From: Euglena gracilis
Taxonomy: Eukaryota > Euglenida > Euglenophyceae > Euglenales
Assembly: GCA_039621445.1 (NCBI GenBank)
Contig: CP154955.1
Span: 31,638,542 to 31,702,541, forward strand
Length of the DNA stretch: 64,000 nt
Direction of reading: 5' to 3'
Shown one piece after another: positions 40,641-54,239 of this stretch. Below the pieces are notes generated by a model, which did no database searches, was not told the DNA's origin, and saw only the letters and a list, made by a program, of their open reading frames with translations. The position numbers and the translations under genes were made by a program. The first letter of the stretch is position 1. Each line of letters begins with the position of its first letter.

Positions 40641-43600
40641 ACTGTGTACTGTTTCACCTGTGCGGTGCTTGTACGGATTCACTAAAAAAATTTTGATGCA
40701 GATTGTACGCATTGTATCGCATTGTACCACATTGTACATCAGGACATTATATCACATTGTACACCAAGGCATTGTACCGCATTGTACCACATTACATTCC
40801 AAGGCAAAGTTGTAAAAGAAAAATGTTACAGTTTGAAGAAAAAATCATTGACTTTTGCGTTTCGATGGACTGTGGCTACAGTCCAGTTATTTTCGGTGTC
40901 CTGCCTCATAAAAGGCCTCAAAAATATTTTGCCTCCTTAAAGGCTTGGAAACGGTGTTTTGCCTCCGTAAAGGCTTGTATGGTTGAGCAGTGAGGACCAA
41001 CCCAACCGGAAAAAGGCATCCAGTTGGTTCAGAACACACCTCTGCGGGTACTGACTCCAAAGTCACTTGTAGGGTTGAAGGTACCGTAAAAACGGTTCTT
41101 GGACTGAGGTAAAGCATCCTGCACATTGTGAAACATAAAAGAAAATGTGTTTTGTTGTAGAATATTATTCATAGCAACGAAAATTGTTGTTCGGTGTATG
41201 AATATGAAGTTTCTTGGACAGAACTGATGATTTCAGTGACAGTCTTTATCATTTTCATCGCATTCTGCGCATTCACAACCGAGGATTTTGTTATCTCAAA
41301 ATCCGCGACAGTGGGTACAGCTTTCTGCTGATTGTGGGAGAAAAATGTCACTAAAATCATATTGTGCGGTTGAAAAGTTTACAGTACAGAAGGAATTCGC
41401 TCCAGTTTCACATAGCTGTGGAATCATACGGTAATTTGTGCATACTGCACTTTCAGGGTAATCACCCTCACCAAAAGTACATTGGTCAAGGTGTTATCCG
41501 CGAAAATCGCAAAAATTTACGAATTTCGCTAAAATTATAAGAAAAAATTTAGTTTTTTTTTTTCAGAGACAAAAATCACTGAAAAAAATGTAAGTCTGAA
41601 AAAAAAATTTGTCAGTTTTCTGCCCTTCGGCACTTCAGCTTGCTCACAGAGCTTTGTAGGGATTCAAGCGTATTTTTTTTGCCAGGGGGTGGTGCTCATC
41701 CGAGCTTTACCGCTAAAAGCGGTGTCACTATACCGTGATTGAAAATACGCTTGAAGTTTTGTTAAAAAAAAGAAAATTTGCAGGAAAAACTGCTACGGTG
41801 TATTTGCAACCAGAGAATCGCAAATACGATAAAGCATCCTCACACCTGTGACAGCTTGTCCATTGTACCGTCTTGATAATTGATAGGTGACCCGAAGGCC
41901 ATTGGACCATACGGTCACTTTTGATCCGACCGTAGTCGGTTGTATGAACAAGCCTTGTGAATTCTTCACATTGTCAAAAATCATTGTCTATTGGAAGGAG
42001 AGGGAAAGAGCACAAAAACTTTGCAAAACGGCAGAATTTTTGAAAAAATTGCAAATTTTTTGAAAATTTGCTAAAATTTTTGAAAAAACTCAAAAATTTT
42101 GTGAAATTTTGAAAGTCTTTGTACAAAAATAATGTGAATCATGTATGTCACAACTTTTGCAGCGACATACGCGATTTACGTATTGTTCAGCACATTCGCG
42201 ATTGAGATCGTTGTGTGCAATACTGCATTTGAATCGCGAATTGTGATATTGTAGTAGACAGTTGTTGATTCACAAAAATCTTTATTTTTTTCTTGCCAAA
42301 AACAGAAATGATTTTTGAAAAATCGCTATGTTTGTGTTGAGTGGCACCTAAATGCCTTTGTACATGAGGAACATTTTTCAGGTCGCTATTTTTACACCGT
42401 GAACCGCGAATTTCACGATTTGGATCGCGAAAAACGCAATTCTGGCATAAAAAAAACATTTTTGTATAAAAAAATCTGCAAATTCACAAAAAAATTCATG
42501 ATTTTGCAAAAAACCGTTTCATTGTATGTAGGTTGTGCAATTCGCGTTTATTTTTCGCGACAATAATGAAATTCATCACATTGTTCGCGGTTCCAATTGT
42601 AGGAATGTGGCACCTCCTAAGAGGTTTGTGCGGACATCCGTCCATTATGGTTGGGAAGAGTATGTAAACGCGAATTTTGTGTTGTACATTGTCAAAATCA
42701 TGTTTGTGAAAAAGATTCACTGTTCCAGAGATGAAAAACACATTTTCATCCCCAAACCGTGATATTGTAGGTAAGAAGCAAAAGTTTTGACTTATACGGT
42801 TGAAAAGGTGATTATCACCACTTCATCGAGACTTTGGTGACAGAAATCACCACAGTCGCGTTTTGATGGTGTGTTCTTAATCCCATAGGGTCTTTGGACA
42901 TGAGTGATCACTGCGGATCCTTGGGAAAAAGATTGTATGTTGAAAATTATAGTGGTAAGTGCGTATTCGCTTGTATTTTGGAAAACCAAGATTCCAAGAC
43001 GCGTTATTGTACAAAACTGTAAGGATTCCAAATGGGATTCGCGAAAACTTTCGCTTTCAGACCGGCAGAAGGCTGAAAACATAGTTTTCCGAACCACATT
43101 CGAGAATTCGGTGTGTCCTTGGACACTTGTGTGGGAATACTTCCCGTTGTAGTCTTGGGGGAGTGGCATTCAGCCCTTCATGGTGAAATCAAAAGGGGGG
43201 TTTGGAATTCGCGACATCCGCGATTCCAATCAAAGGTGCGATTCTCGCTTTTGTGTTTCACAACGGTTTTCCGCACAGAGCGGTTATACAACCAAGTGTA
43301 TTTTGTAAGATTAAAGTGTATGCACCGTACCCAAGGTACTTTGGATGGAACCAAGTGTACCAAGTGTACAATGTAGTTCAATGGTAGGTAAAACGGTAAG
43401 TTGTGAATGGTTTACAGTTCAGAATCAGCTTCTGCAGAAATTCTCCAACGGTATGCGCATTGGCTGGGTGTGCAAGTGTTGTTGTGCATGTCGGTCTGGT
43501 GTCGTGCGTAAAAGTTGGTGTTGAAAGTTGTAGCTGCTGGGGGGTGTACAGGGGTGTCCAGAATCGACACACCTGGTGGAAAACGAAAAAGTTTTGCAGC

Positions 43601-44104
43601 TGGGCGGTTACTCGACACCGTTTAAACTTCAGGCCTGTTGTGCTTTCACCTTGGAACCCAGTGAAACGAGGGGGGTTAAGCTACTTGCTTTCCCTACCGC
43701 ATAGAAAACGTGCGGTGAAAAGTCAGTGGGTAGGGGGCCAGCTTTCTCTTTACCCCTAGGGTGGAAAACGGTGTTTTACGGTTGTAGAAAACGTTGTTGC
43801 TGGGCGGGGGGCACGTCATGAGAGACGCAAGGGGAGAAATTCGGTGGTGAGGTATGTGTGCAAGGTGTAGTGCGCAAACCATGGCTGGGAATTTCAACAA
43901 AAAAAATGCGGTTGTGACATAAATAGGAAGAAAACTTCCAGAAATACGTCAGAACCTGCAACCCGATTCAAAAGGTAAGGGTCAGTATATGTGTAAGTAC
44001 AGTAGTGGTTGTGTCGTTTGGGTAATGTAGTTGGGTATAGGTAGTTGTATGAGTTTTGAGTATGAGTAGTGCGCAAAAGCGCGTTCTGCACAGCGGTGTT
44101 CCTC

Positions 44105-47100
44105 CTACGAGGATTCAGGGTTCTCATCCCCCTCCCTGCCCAAAGCCGGGGTTCCCTCCTCCAAAGAGGAAGTTTTAAACCCGTGCTTGTGGTGATGGGG
44201 CTTGTAACGCGTTTTAACACCGCGATTTGAATAGCGATGACGTTGACTTGTACGGGGGGAATGAGAACGGTGACATTTTGTAGAATGATGGTTGTGTGAT
44301 CCGCAAAGGGAACACCGTTGTCGGTTTTGTGACTTGGATGGGCCTTCACCCGATTGTCGTTGTGGTGAACGAGGATCCGTTCGACCATGTGTGTGGTATC
44401 CCGGTTTCCCGGATTGTAATCGCGAAGGGGGGGATCTACTTCGCGAACGGGATCGCGATGACTCGCGATTTGAATCACGTTTTATATGGGATCGGGATGA
44501 CCGACCTTGAGATTCACGATCGCGTCCGCGTTCGCGGAACGGTGATCGAGATCTTTGTCGATGCTTTGTATCTTGTGGTTTATCAAGTTTGTACGATAAC
44601 GTTGAGTAGCCTGAATTGTACGATGAATTTGATCCTTGTGGGCTATGATGTCGCTGTCGCGTATCAGGATTTGGGCAATCACGGGACTTGTGCCCCGATT
44701 TGTTGCACAAAAAACACAATTTATCCGAATTTTGGTCAGATGAAAAAGAATTGTGCGTTTTGGAGTCTCGCTTCGGAGATTTGGAAGTATTTGTGTATTC
44801 CTGTGAGGATTTGTGCGAATTCTTCGCTTTTTGTAAGGCGTTGACCGAAAAACTGGGTATTCCTGCGGTGGGGTGGTGGCTGAACGCCGATTGTATCTGA
44901 TTCAGTAGTTGTTTGAGCTTCATTTGCTTGGAAACGTAATTCCACCGTTGTTCAAGTGAAAGTGCGTTTCCCGCAAGCTCCTCACGGTGAATTTCTTTGA
45001 TGAGGTTGGGGATGAAATTCAAAAGAACAGCGTCAAACTGTTCTTTCATTTGGTTTGCGCACAACTCATCAACTTCACCGGCCAATCCCAACCATTTGGA
45101 ATACCAAAGGTCAATGGACCTCCATTTTCGGTCACTTGGTGCGAATTGCCGCCATTTGTTCTCCAGCGCAATTCGCGATACCAAACTTGAACAGGTTGAC
45201 GCATATTGGTCAACCAGTTCTGGGAAAGAAATCCGATTCCGGATCACAAGTTGTCGGGCGCGTTCTTTTTCTTCCTTAGGGAGGCAATCAATAAATTCCA
45301 TTTTGATTACCTCGGGGTTCCCGTCCTGGGTTGGACCCTTAAGGTCCCAGTAGTATTCCCAGTCGCGCCAAAACTGTTTCCAACTTGTGGGATCTCCGTC
45401 CCATTGTGGCTTAACTTTGTTGGCAATTGTAATTGTACCTTTGAAATCGCGTTGTGGTGTGCGATTTCCATCATGGTTGTTGGTATAGGGTTGTGACGGT
45501 GGCATGCGCGAAATCGCGTCCAGGTTGTTGCTCATGGTACCACAGGTACCATGGGTGTATGGTACGTCGCGATTCCGCAAATTTGGTGGTGGTATGTCGC
45601 GATTCCGCGATTCTGGTTGTAGAATGTCGCGATTCCGCGATTCCTGTTGTAGAATGTCGCGATTCCGCGATTCTGATTGTAAAGTGTCGCGATTCCGCGC
45701 TTCGGGGTGTGGTAACATATCAGGGGGGTAGGAATCCCGTTGTTCACCCGCAAATCGGGGAACCGCGGTAGATTCCGCGTTTCGTATTCGCGACCAATGA
45801 CCAATACCCGGGGTAGGGATATGGCTCATTCCGCGAATTAGTTCCGATTCACGAAATTCTTGTTGTAAAACCGGAGGATTCACGGTTTTTGAGGCAAAAA
45901 CCGGTTCCTCATCCGAAGATTCACCCTTATGGGGGGGAATCTTAAGTTGTGGTATAAACGGGCGATTGTAATCGCAATTGTAAGCATGTTCATGATCATG
46001 TCCATCCGTGGATGCTTGTAGGGCATGTGCATCCGAGGATGCTTGTAGGGATGCGCATACTGCGCCTTTGGAAGGATTGGCAACCAACGAGCCGCGAATT
46101 TGATGCACAAAGTCGCGAGTTGCATGTCGGGCATCCGAAGATGTTTCGATTGAGGCGCAAACAGCGCTTTGTGAGCTGGAAGTTGCATTTTGACCACTGA
46201 AAACTTCGTTTTCATGGGCAAAGTGCGGTGGGTTGCGGGATTTTGCATGAATCTCATCCAAACTCAATGCAAAATCTTGGATACTTTGTTCCAATGAACC
46301 AACCACTTGGAAAAGGTCCGAAATTCGTTCAACATCACCTGCAAACGCTTAATACATTTGCGGTGTGAGGGTAGTTCATCTAAAAGTGGTAATTTGTCAA
46401 CAATGGAGTCAAAATCCGCTGAAAGCTTTGGGAAAGCGGTGTCCAAGTATTGGACCCGTTTGGCCAAAGTTTCCATTGCGGTTGTAATGGTGTGAACCGA
46501 TTCTCGCTTTGTGGGGTTGTGGTACCCAAAGTGGGTTGGGGTACCCCTACCGCATTTTCAGCGGTTTTGTCATCCATCATTGTAGAAAGTCGGTTCTCCA
46601 ACACCGAAATTTGTTGTTTTAGTGTGAGAACTTGTTGGGTGACCGAATTTTCGGTCCTCATCAAGGTTTCACAAAATTCTTGTAAGTTTTCCTGATTTTT
46701 CGCAAGCATTTGGTCGTAAAATGTGCGAAAATCAAGGGGTAGTTCGACTTCGCGAACCGTTTGTCCATCCGAGGATGGTTGGAGTCCGGAGACCTTGTAG
46801 AAAGTGTTGTACGCGTTTTTGTAAATGGGAAGTAGTGGATTGTAAGGTTTTGTGTTGGGTATTCAAATCCGCAAGTGCGGTTTCAATGCCGGTGACATCC
46901 GGAATTGAGTTTTGAATACCGTTGCACCGTTTGTGCAAATCCGCAAACGCGGATTCGATTTTGTTCACATCCGCTTGTAACTGATTGTGCAAATCGGTTA
47001 CAGTGGATCGTAATGCTCCCATACTGGGATTTTTGTTTGTAGTTTGCGCAAAGCGGAGGTGGAAGTACATATTTGCAGTTTGTAGTCCCGAAACATCCGC

Positions 47101-49240
47101 AAAAGCGGTTTTCAGGTCTGCAAACGCAATTTGGAGGTCCGCATTCGCGGTTTGGATGGTAGTTATGACCGTTTCTCGGTCTTGAAGTTCCGCATTCGCG
47201 GTTTGTAAGCTAAGAGTCACCGCATCGCGGGATTGGAGCTCCGCCGTAGCGGTTTGTAGCGCATTGGAAGCAGTTTCAAGTTTTTGTATATCATTTTGCC
47301 ACTTTTCATGGAGGATATCCTGCCGATGCGCGATTTCCGCCACTTTAGTGTGCAATGTGGTCAAATTGTGGGAAACTTCACCGCATTTGCAGGAAGTTTG
47401 TTCCAAACGAGCAATCCGCTCTTCGAATTGTTGAGCAAAAGCTCTTTGTACATAGTTTTCGCGTATTTGTGCAACGTTTTGATGAAAACTCGCGTTTTCA
47501 TCACCCAAACGCAAAATGCGTTCTTGGGACTGTTGTACAACATTGGACAAAGTTGAAAAGTGCTCATATGACACATATGAGCCCAGTTCCGCACCCGTAG
47601 GCGCTTTATCCCGTTGTTGTAACCGGGACTGCATTTCTTGCATTGTATAAGACAAGGTTTCAAGTTGTGTGAACAGTTGTTGTAGATTTTGTTGTAAATG
47701 TGAAAGTTTTGCGTTATTCCGCGATTCCGCGGTTTGGAGGGTCTCTTGTACCTGTTGGAAATTTTGTACCAAGGTGTTGCGCAAAAATGCGTCAAAACCT
47801 TGGTGGAGGTTCTGAAGGTCCATTGTAGTGGAGTTGAAATTCTTTTGGCAAAATTGTCCAAATTCTTGGACGTATTGCCAAAGGAAGTCCAGCTTGCCGA
47901 AAACGGCCTTGTGACTGTCTTCATCAAATTGTAGGACTTGGTTCAGTGTTTTAGCGCAATTTTGGACACATGCTTCGATGTGTCGAAATTGCTGTTGTAG
48001 TGGGTGGTTCTCCGGTAAATTTGCGACTACGCGCTCAACGGTATTACTGGAGAACTCATCCCGGTCTTCCTCGGAGTCATTGTCCATGGGGACAATGACA
48101 CCGGCAGTGTCCGGGACCACCAACCGCATTTCAGCGGACCAAGGTAGAGCTGGGATTTCTCCCAATTGTGGAGGTGGGGGCAAGTCCCGAATGGGGCTTA
48201 CCCGGCTGGTAGGTAGGGGAAGGGGTTGGAAAAAATAAAAAAAAAAAAAAACAGCAAGGTGTTTACAACCCGTAATCATAAGGTGGGGATTCTGCTGGCA
48301 ATTGGGTGCCAAAAGGCACTAATTGCCAACCCCGTTCGGGCATTCTGCCCACTTGTGAGTCAGAATCCGCGGAAGCGGAGGGGCGGAGGGTCCGTAGACC
48401 CATTGTAGGGTTATGTTGTACCGCTAATGCGGCTGTTGTAAGGTTGGGTCCGCGAATGCGGGTTGGGTCCGTAGACCCTTGGAGGTGGGGGGCACCGCCG
48501 AAGCGGCTTGGGTCCGAAAACCCTTGGAGGTGGGGGGCACCGCCGAAGCGGCTTATTGTAGGGGGGGACACCGCTAAAGCGGTTTGGGTTCGAAAACCCA
48601 GTTGTGAGGGGGGTACCGCCGAAGCGGCTTGGGCGTCCGCCCCTTGTAAGGAAAATTTTTCCACCGCAGAAGCGGCTAGGGCATCCGCCCCTTGTGAACA
48701 AAAATTTTCTGTCGCTAAAGCGACTTGGGCATCCGCCCCTTGTGGATAAAAATTTTCTGTCGCGTTGGCGACTTGGGCATCCGCCCCTTGTGGATAAAAA
48801 TTTTCTGTCGCGTTAGCGACTTGGGCATCCGCCCGTTGTGGATAAAAATTTTCTGTCGCGTTAGCGACTTGGGCGTCCGCCCCTTGTGGATAAAAATTTT
48901 CTGTCGCGTTGGCGACTTGGGCGTCCGCCCATTGTGGATAAAAATTTTCTGTCGCGTTGGCGACTTGGGCGTCCGCCCATTGTGGATCCGTTTCAGGGGG
49001 GGGTTGGTTCGAAAAACCCGTTGTAGGGAGGGTTGGGGTCCGAAAACCCATTGTAAGGTGGGTTGGGGTCCGAAAACCCGTTATAAGGGGGGGATCCGCC
49101 GAAGCGGCTTGTACACCCGTCCCTTTTGTAAAATTGTACACCGCCGAAGCGGTTTTGTCTGAATTCTGCATTTTTCGGAGTGAACCTATTAACAATTCAT
49201 AGTTAATAGGTGCATTCCAGGTGGGAGTTGTACTCTGCAT
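44105..49240 (-). pseudogene. Gag polyprotein of element B, long coiled-coil type
   Basis: Start MQSTTPTWNAPINYELLIGS at 49240. Blocks in order: a 48-bp-repeat region (ADAQVANATENFY units, 48,710-48,990); a long coiled-coil (about 48,200-46,700) with repeats such as LQTANAELQ and TVTDLHNQLQ; a second hydrophilic region with ten-residue ESRNRDILQP repeats (45,594-45,715); the core KPQWDGDPTSWKQFWRDWEY; zinc knuckle CFLCNKSGHKSRDC (about 44,700); an Arg/Ser-rich segment; second knuckle CSLCGSHNHHSTKC (about 44,290). Near 48,273 the codon that is GAA in gag A is TAA here, followed by a long A/T run, and two or more further frame changes occur near 46.3-46.7 kb. It is therefore damaged, or read with recoding. 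Total length near 1,700 codons is far beyond usual gypsy Gag. Confidence 0.75.
48710..48990. repeat. 48-bp tandem repeat in gag B
   Basis: Six close copies (GACTTGGGCATCCGCCCCTT then GTGGATAAAAATTTTCTGTC and GCGTTGGC) encode a 16-residue unit, with more diverged copies further right to about 48,600. Confidence 0.95.
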
Positions 49241-49415
49241 ATTTTGGGAAAAAAATGTGAAAATTAACACAAAAACCCAAAAATGTAAGCAAAGGTGGGG
49301 AGATCAGGGGCTTTTTGTGCGACCGTAGCTGCTTGTGCCACCTGGGACTCCTCGCCCGTGCGTACGAGCTGGCGCTCAGCTGAAAATTTGTGGGGGGGGG
49401 TCGTAAGACCGTTTA

Positions 49416-49430
49416 CCTAATCTGCTACCA
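49416..49430 (-). promoter_or_regulatory. Primer-binding site of element B
   Basis: TGGTAGCAGA on the minus strand, two bases after the LTR end, complements the initiator tRNA-Met 3' end. Confidence 0.75.
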
Positions 49431-49432
49431 AG

Positions 49433-49873
49433 TGTACGTCCCGCCCTTTCTCTTTCGCTTTTCCCCTTTTCCCAGAAAAGGCGCGGGAGTAACAAAATAA
49501 AACTTATAAACCCTTTGACCCCTTTATGCAGAGCACAAGGCAAAGGGAGAGGAGATTTTGTTTTGGGACCCGAGTCCCTTTTCTGTTGTTCTTGTTGACC
49601 TCTTCGGGTCTTGATAAACAGAACAAAAATAATTGTAAAGATTGGGGTCTTCGCCCCTCAAAGGAAAACCTACTTACAAAACCAACCCAATAAGACCTTA
49701 AGCTAAGTAGGAACCAAGTGTTTCTTATTCTGCAAAGGAATTCCCTAACTGGGACGTCATCACCAGTTAGTGCAGAATCACATAGCACTGTGTGCAGCTG
49801 GCCAAAGGCCAGTTAACAGGCATTCGCCCTTTGTAGCACACAATGTCATGGCATCATGGCTGCCTGGTACACA
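49433..49873 (-). repeat. 5' LTR of element B (441 bp)
   Basis: Matches the 3' LTR except for a 45-bp deletion around 49,645 and isolated substitutions; TG..CA ends. Confidence 0.85.
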
Positions 49874-50453
49874 ATCAAGTCTTGAATGAAATACCAAAAT
49901 GGAATACAAATAAAATACCGCCTGTGGAGAGGAGAACCAGGATAAGGTTTAGGTATTCCTAATTCAGGCCGTTGGCCACCTTCAGGAATACCACCTAGCA
50001 CAGTACTGTGTATGGGGTTCAGAGCTATATCTGGCCGTAGGCTTATACCTACATACACAGTACCATGGCCTTACGGCTGCCTGGTACACACCATGCTGCA
50101 TCCGCAAATCCTCGTCCTCCAGCTCCTCCTTGAACTTGAGCATTTGCTCAAAGTCCGAGGGGGCTTCTGCTGGTTGCTCCTCTTTCGCCTCCATTCACCT
50201 TTCATTACCCTCACCTTTACCTTCACCCTTACCTTCAGCCCTGCCTTTACCGACCGCGCCTTTGCCTTCTCACTTGCCTTTGCCCTCAGCCTTGCCCGTG
50301 TCCTTTCCTGTCTGGCGAATACCAGAGGGTCGGGCGCTCGATGCAGCAGGGGTTGGTTCAGTTCCTTGCCATTCCATCTCTGGGGAAGGACCTTGCCGTT
50401 CCGCTGCACGTCGCGGTGATGGCGTGGCTGGGGGTTGGCTAGGACCCTGGCGT
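49874..50453. repeat. 580-bp duplicated segment, right copy
   Basis: Second copy of 36906-37485. It continues to the right without interruption into the proline-rich frame of 50,097-51,946. Confidence 0.95.
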
Positions 50454-51946
50454 GGGCTTGGCCTCAACCCAGGGGGTCGCGGCACCTTCCTTCCCGGAAG
50501 GTTTGGCGGTGGCATTACGGCAACAGGACGGCTCATCGCCACCTGTGCCTCTGCCGGTGGTGGTCCAGCCGGGGTGTCCTGGCTGGTTCCCACCTGCATC
50601 GCCGCGCCACCTTCCGCGTCCCTTGGGCTGGGTCGCCTGGGCTGTTGGGTAAGGTTGTCCGTAGCCCGTTCGCGCTTCAGAGTAGCAGGTAATACTGCCG
50701 TTCCTGCGGGGCTCACCGGGTACTACCAGGGTTGCCACCCGCAGCTGCGGTTGGTAGGGTTGGTACGGACTGTATCCACGGCCCTGAAGGGCAGCCAGAG
50801 AGGAATAATACGTCGTCCGGTGATCCTCAGATGCGAATACGGGCTCCTGCGCGAATACGGGCTCCTCCAGGAAATGCCGAGCAAGTTCATCCAGCTCGGC
50901 ATCCAGAGGTGCCATGTGATAGTAGGAACCCTCCTGTCGACGCGGGACATCCCCGGTCTGCTCAGGAGGTGCACTGGGAGGTCGGGTCGCCACACGGTGG
51001 GGAGGCTCATCCTCCACCACTATGGGCTCTACCTGCCACCGTGGCTCAACTCCAGGGGCAGGGGCGAGCAGTGGTGCCTGTGGCATCCAGTGCGCATACA
51101 TGTGTTGGACATACGACTCAGGGGGCACGTCGGACTGTCCGGCTTGGAGCACGCGCGCGCCGCGCGGGTAATCCGCACGCGTCACGTAATGCGAGACGTA
51201 TTGCTCTGCTGGCGGCTCGCGCGGCGGCATTGGCTGCGGCGAGGGCGGGCAAGCAAAAATTCTTGTCTTCCCAGGTTGGACAGGCACAGATTCACCTACC
51301 GGTGGGAGCGTGTGCTCACGCATGTGAACGGTGTGGGATTCCACTGGCGTCTGCGTTTGCAGCATGGGCGGTACATACACGCCTAGGTCCATCAATGTCT
51401 CGCCGGGCTGGAGTCCGAAATCGGATGCCGACGAGAAATACCGTCTGCTCGTCATCAGGGCCTAACCACAGGGACACCATTGAGCCACAGGAGTGTTGGT
51501 TACCACCAACAATTGAGCGCAGAATGCATCCCAAAGGACTTGCACCAATGGTTCCTTTGGGGAGTGTGCGCACATACGCATCGCCCGCTCTAACGTCTCC
51601 GTAGTGCGAAAGATCATCTCTCCCGCATACGGAGGTAAGCACGATCTGCGCTGTCTTGGTGGCAGGGTGCCGGCTGCTGGACGGCAGATGGATTCGGTAC
51701 CGCGTATGCGGACCTGCTGCTGCTAGCCGCGGCGAATAACGGGGCTGCAACCCGGTCTGAATGTGGTGCACCCGGAATCGGGGCCTGAGCATACTGCAGG
51801 TACTGGTAGTATGGCGCGCCAGGAGGCTGCTGCCATGGTGGACCTGGTCCTGGTCCGCTTTCAGGCAGCATGATGCTACCCGAACGACGACTGAAACGAA
51901 GGGAAACCTTGGTATCAGTCACAGGTGAGTGCTGTCGCACTGACAA
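50097..51946 (-). pseudogene. Proline-rich retroelement-associated frame, interrupted
   Basis: Minus-strand frames run MMLPESGPGPGPPWQQPPGA, then LPKGTIGASPLGCILRSIVG, GGNQHSCGSMVSLWLGPDDE, then after a shift SSASDFGLQPGETLMDLGVY, a Tyr/Pro/Gln-rich middle, a basic GRGRWRGDAGG, and an end with a charged EAKEEQPAEAPSDFEQMLKF. LTR-A sequence interrupts the 3' end (at 50,096/50,097). It lies downstream of the chromodomain pol on the same strand and may be that element's extra ORF or the gag of a neighbour. No known domain is recognised. Confidence 0.45.
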
Positions 51947-52101
51947 AAAATTCTATCTTAATAAAAAAAAAGCTGCGAGAAAGAGAGGGAATGAGATGCA
52001 GGGGGGGGGTATAAACGCGAAACACATAAAACACACGCATTCTCCAAAACGAAATAGTTTCAGAAAGTGTTTATGTTCATGTCTATGTTATTGCGCTTAT
52101 T

Positions 52102-52410
52102 TCATAGGTTCCAATCCTGCTGGATGTATCCAACAAAGCTGGATGCTGGCTCCCAAGTGTCCTCCTCTGGCCCATACCCTTTCCAACAAAAATTCCAGTA
52201 GTGCACACCCCTGTCGACCTTGTGGTCTATTATCTTATGAACCACAAAGTCGTCCGTTTCAGGTAATCTGGAACGGGGCTTGAAACATAAGCAGGGGATA
52301 GCTTTTCGGTCTGGGGGACTTTGGTCCGGTTTGTAGTCGTCCATATGGACGTCCTCAACCCCGTTGGGCAAGGCAACTTTACATCGCCCGCTATAACCTA
52401 GCCTCTCCAA
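52102..52410 (-). pseudogene. Chromodomain of a Ty3/gypsy integrase
   Basis: Minus-strand VHKIIDHKVDRGVHYWNFCW followed by KGYGPEEDTWEPASSF has the chromodomain pattern (aromatic residues, WKGY, xEDTWEP). In chromoviruses this domain at the integrase C-terminus directs insertion to marked chromatin. Confidence 0.75.
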
Positions 52411-52556
52411 AATTTCGCATGGGCCGAGCTAAAGAGGATCCAGCTTGGAAGATTGCATGCGGGTGCGGCTATTCCGTACCCACACGCGTTCACCTGGACT
52501 ATACACAGGTGTGTTGAAGTTTTGCAAAAACGATTTCCGTTTGTTGGAATGAAGTG

Positions 52557-53000
52557 CTATGTTACGTGAATGTACTGCAGAGCGGAGTGATCCCACTTCT
52601 GCAAACCACGTTTCACAGCTGACGCTACTTCGGCGGGTCTCTCCGAGGTGATATCCCCTATGGCAGGAGGGTCCCGTCCGAAAAAAATTTTATACGGTGA
52701 GTGTGGTAATACCAAACCTGGCAAGGTGTTGATGTCAAACAAACACCAATGAAGAATGGATAACCAATTTTTGTGCGAGTCAGCTAGTGAAACACGAAGC
52801 ATATTGACAACGGATTTCACGGCTGCCTCGGCTCTACGATTGCCTTTCGGGCGGTATAGAATGGAAAAATGCTGCTCAATGCCGAGTAAACCGCACAAAG
52901 TTGTGAAAAACCGCGGAGAGGTCAAGTGATCGTGATCATTCACGATTTCGTTCAGTAAACCCATTAAGCAGATACATTTCTCCAAGAAATTAGATGCCAA
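52557..53000 (-). pseudogene. Integrase core fragment, Ty3/gypsy
   Basis: VNDHDHLTSPRFFTTLCGLL, then YRPKGNRRAEAAVKSVVNML. The Asp of ND and the Glu of RRAE are separated by 35 residues, as in the D,D(35)E catalytic core. The N-terminal zinc finger and first Asp are not in this frame. The GPY/F-like region (LPHSPYKIFFGRDPPA) follows. It is 5' truncated or shifted. Confidence 0.8.
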
Positions 53001-53444
53001 AATTTAGGCCGTCAACCCTGCTTTCTGGCAAGGAATGACTACAATGTACCCGCTCAGCCGACAGACGACAACAAAAACGTAATCGTAAATTTTGTCATCT
53101 CATTCTTTGCAAGGTTCAAGTTCGAGAAAATTCATGCAGAGGGACGTAAAAATGTCCGGAGGTACGGGGAAAAAGTCCACCGTACCAGAGGGGTACCTCT
53201 GCGAAGTTTCACAGTCTGACAAATTTGGCACCGTTGCAAAATTCGCAAACAGCACGAGCATAATTCTTTTCACTCAGGGTTGTGCAACATCTGCGACCCA
53301 CAAGTGAATGAAGTTTGGGGGCCCCAGGGTGACCGTGGTTGTGATAACTCAAAGTCAAATCATGAACCAGGACATACGGTGTGCAATACTTTTAACCAGA
53401 AGCATTCCGTAAAATAAGTCGTAATGGTTATAGAGAGTAATTCT

Positions 53445-54190
53445 CTATGGCTTCACCATTATGAAGTCTATCCACAATGATACTATATACAGGGTCACGC
53501 TAATAATACCATTCGCAGAAAAATAGTGGGGTAGGAGTTTATGTACGCGTAATGCGACGGGGTCAGGCAGTGCGTCCACGCCGGCGCCTTCCACGCAATG
53601 GTGAAATGGGGATGCTGCGATACACCCGGGAAACGGGTAGTGAATCGAGTGTGTTTTCCGCAGCATCGTATCGACGTGCGAACTGGTCAGCCTCATAGCT
53701 GCCATGAAAAGTCGCATCACCCTCATCCGGGTTCCCAGCATAATACCAGGGAGCTCGGCTGAGAGGATCAGCAACCTTTTGCGTGTGACCCGGGGTGTAA
53801 ATAACCACCAGGTTAAACTGGCTCAATAATTCATGGCATCGGCATCTTCTGCCCACTGATGACATGGCGTTGTTTAGGTCTTCGGTATACCAGTGTTGAA
53901 GGCTCTCGTGATCCGTCAACACGAGTATCTGGACCAAGCTGCTGGCTATCCAGCTGCGGAATTTATGGAGAATAAGCACAATGGCATATGCCTCCTTTTC
54001 TAAAATGCTCTATTTAACCTGTTTTTTCCCGTTGTCGCCCTGTAGCTTCTTGCAGAAGAAAGCCACAGGTCAGAGTTCCTTTGTCGCGTTATGCTGGCTA
54101 AGAACCTGCCAACAGCGTAAGCGCTGCTGTCGACTTCCAGGACATACGGATTGTATGGATCCTTGATTTTTTTCAAGGCCTCGCGCATTT
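53445..54190 (-). pseudogene. RNase H domain, Ty3/gypsy
   Basis: VLEVDSSAYAVGRFLA (54,120 region, first catalytic Asp), LVLTDHESLQHWYTED, then LVVIYTPGHTQKVADPLSRA (last acidic residue and LSR). These are the RNase H hallmarks in order, in two frames separated by a stop and frame change near 53,990. Confidence 0.8.
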
Positions 54191-54239
54191 GGTTATCCCA
54201 AATGACTTTTGCGTTATCAGGTGTCCGATTTTTGAGCTG

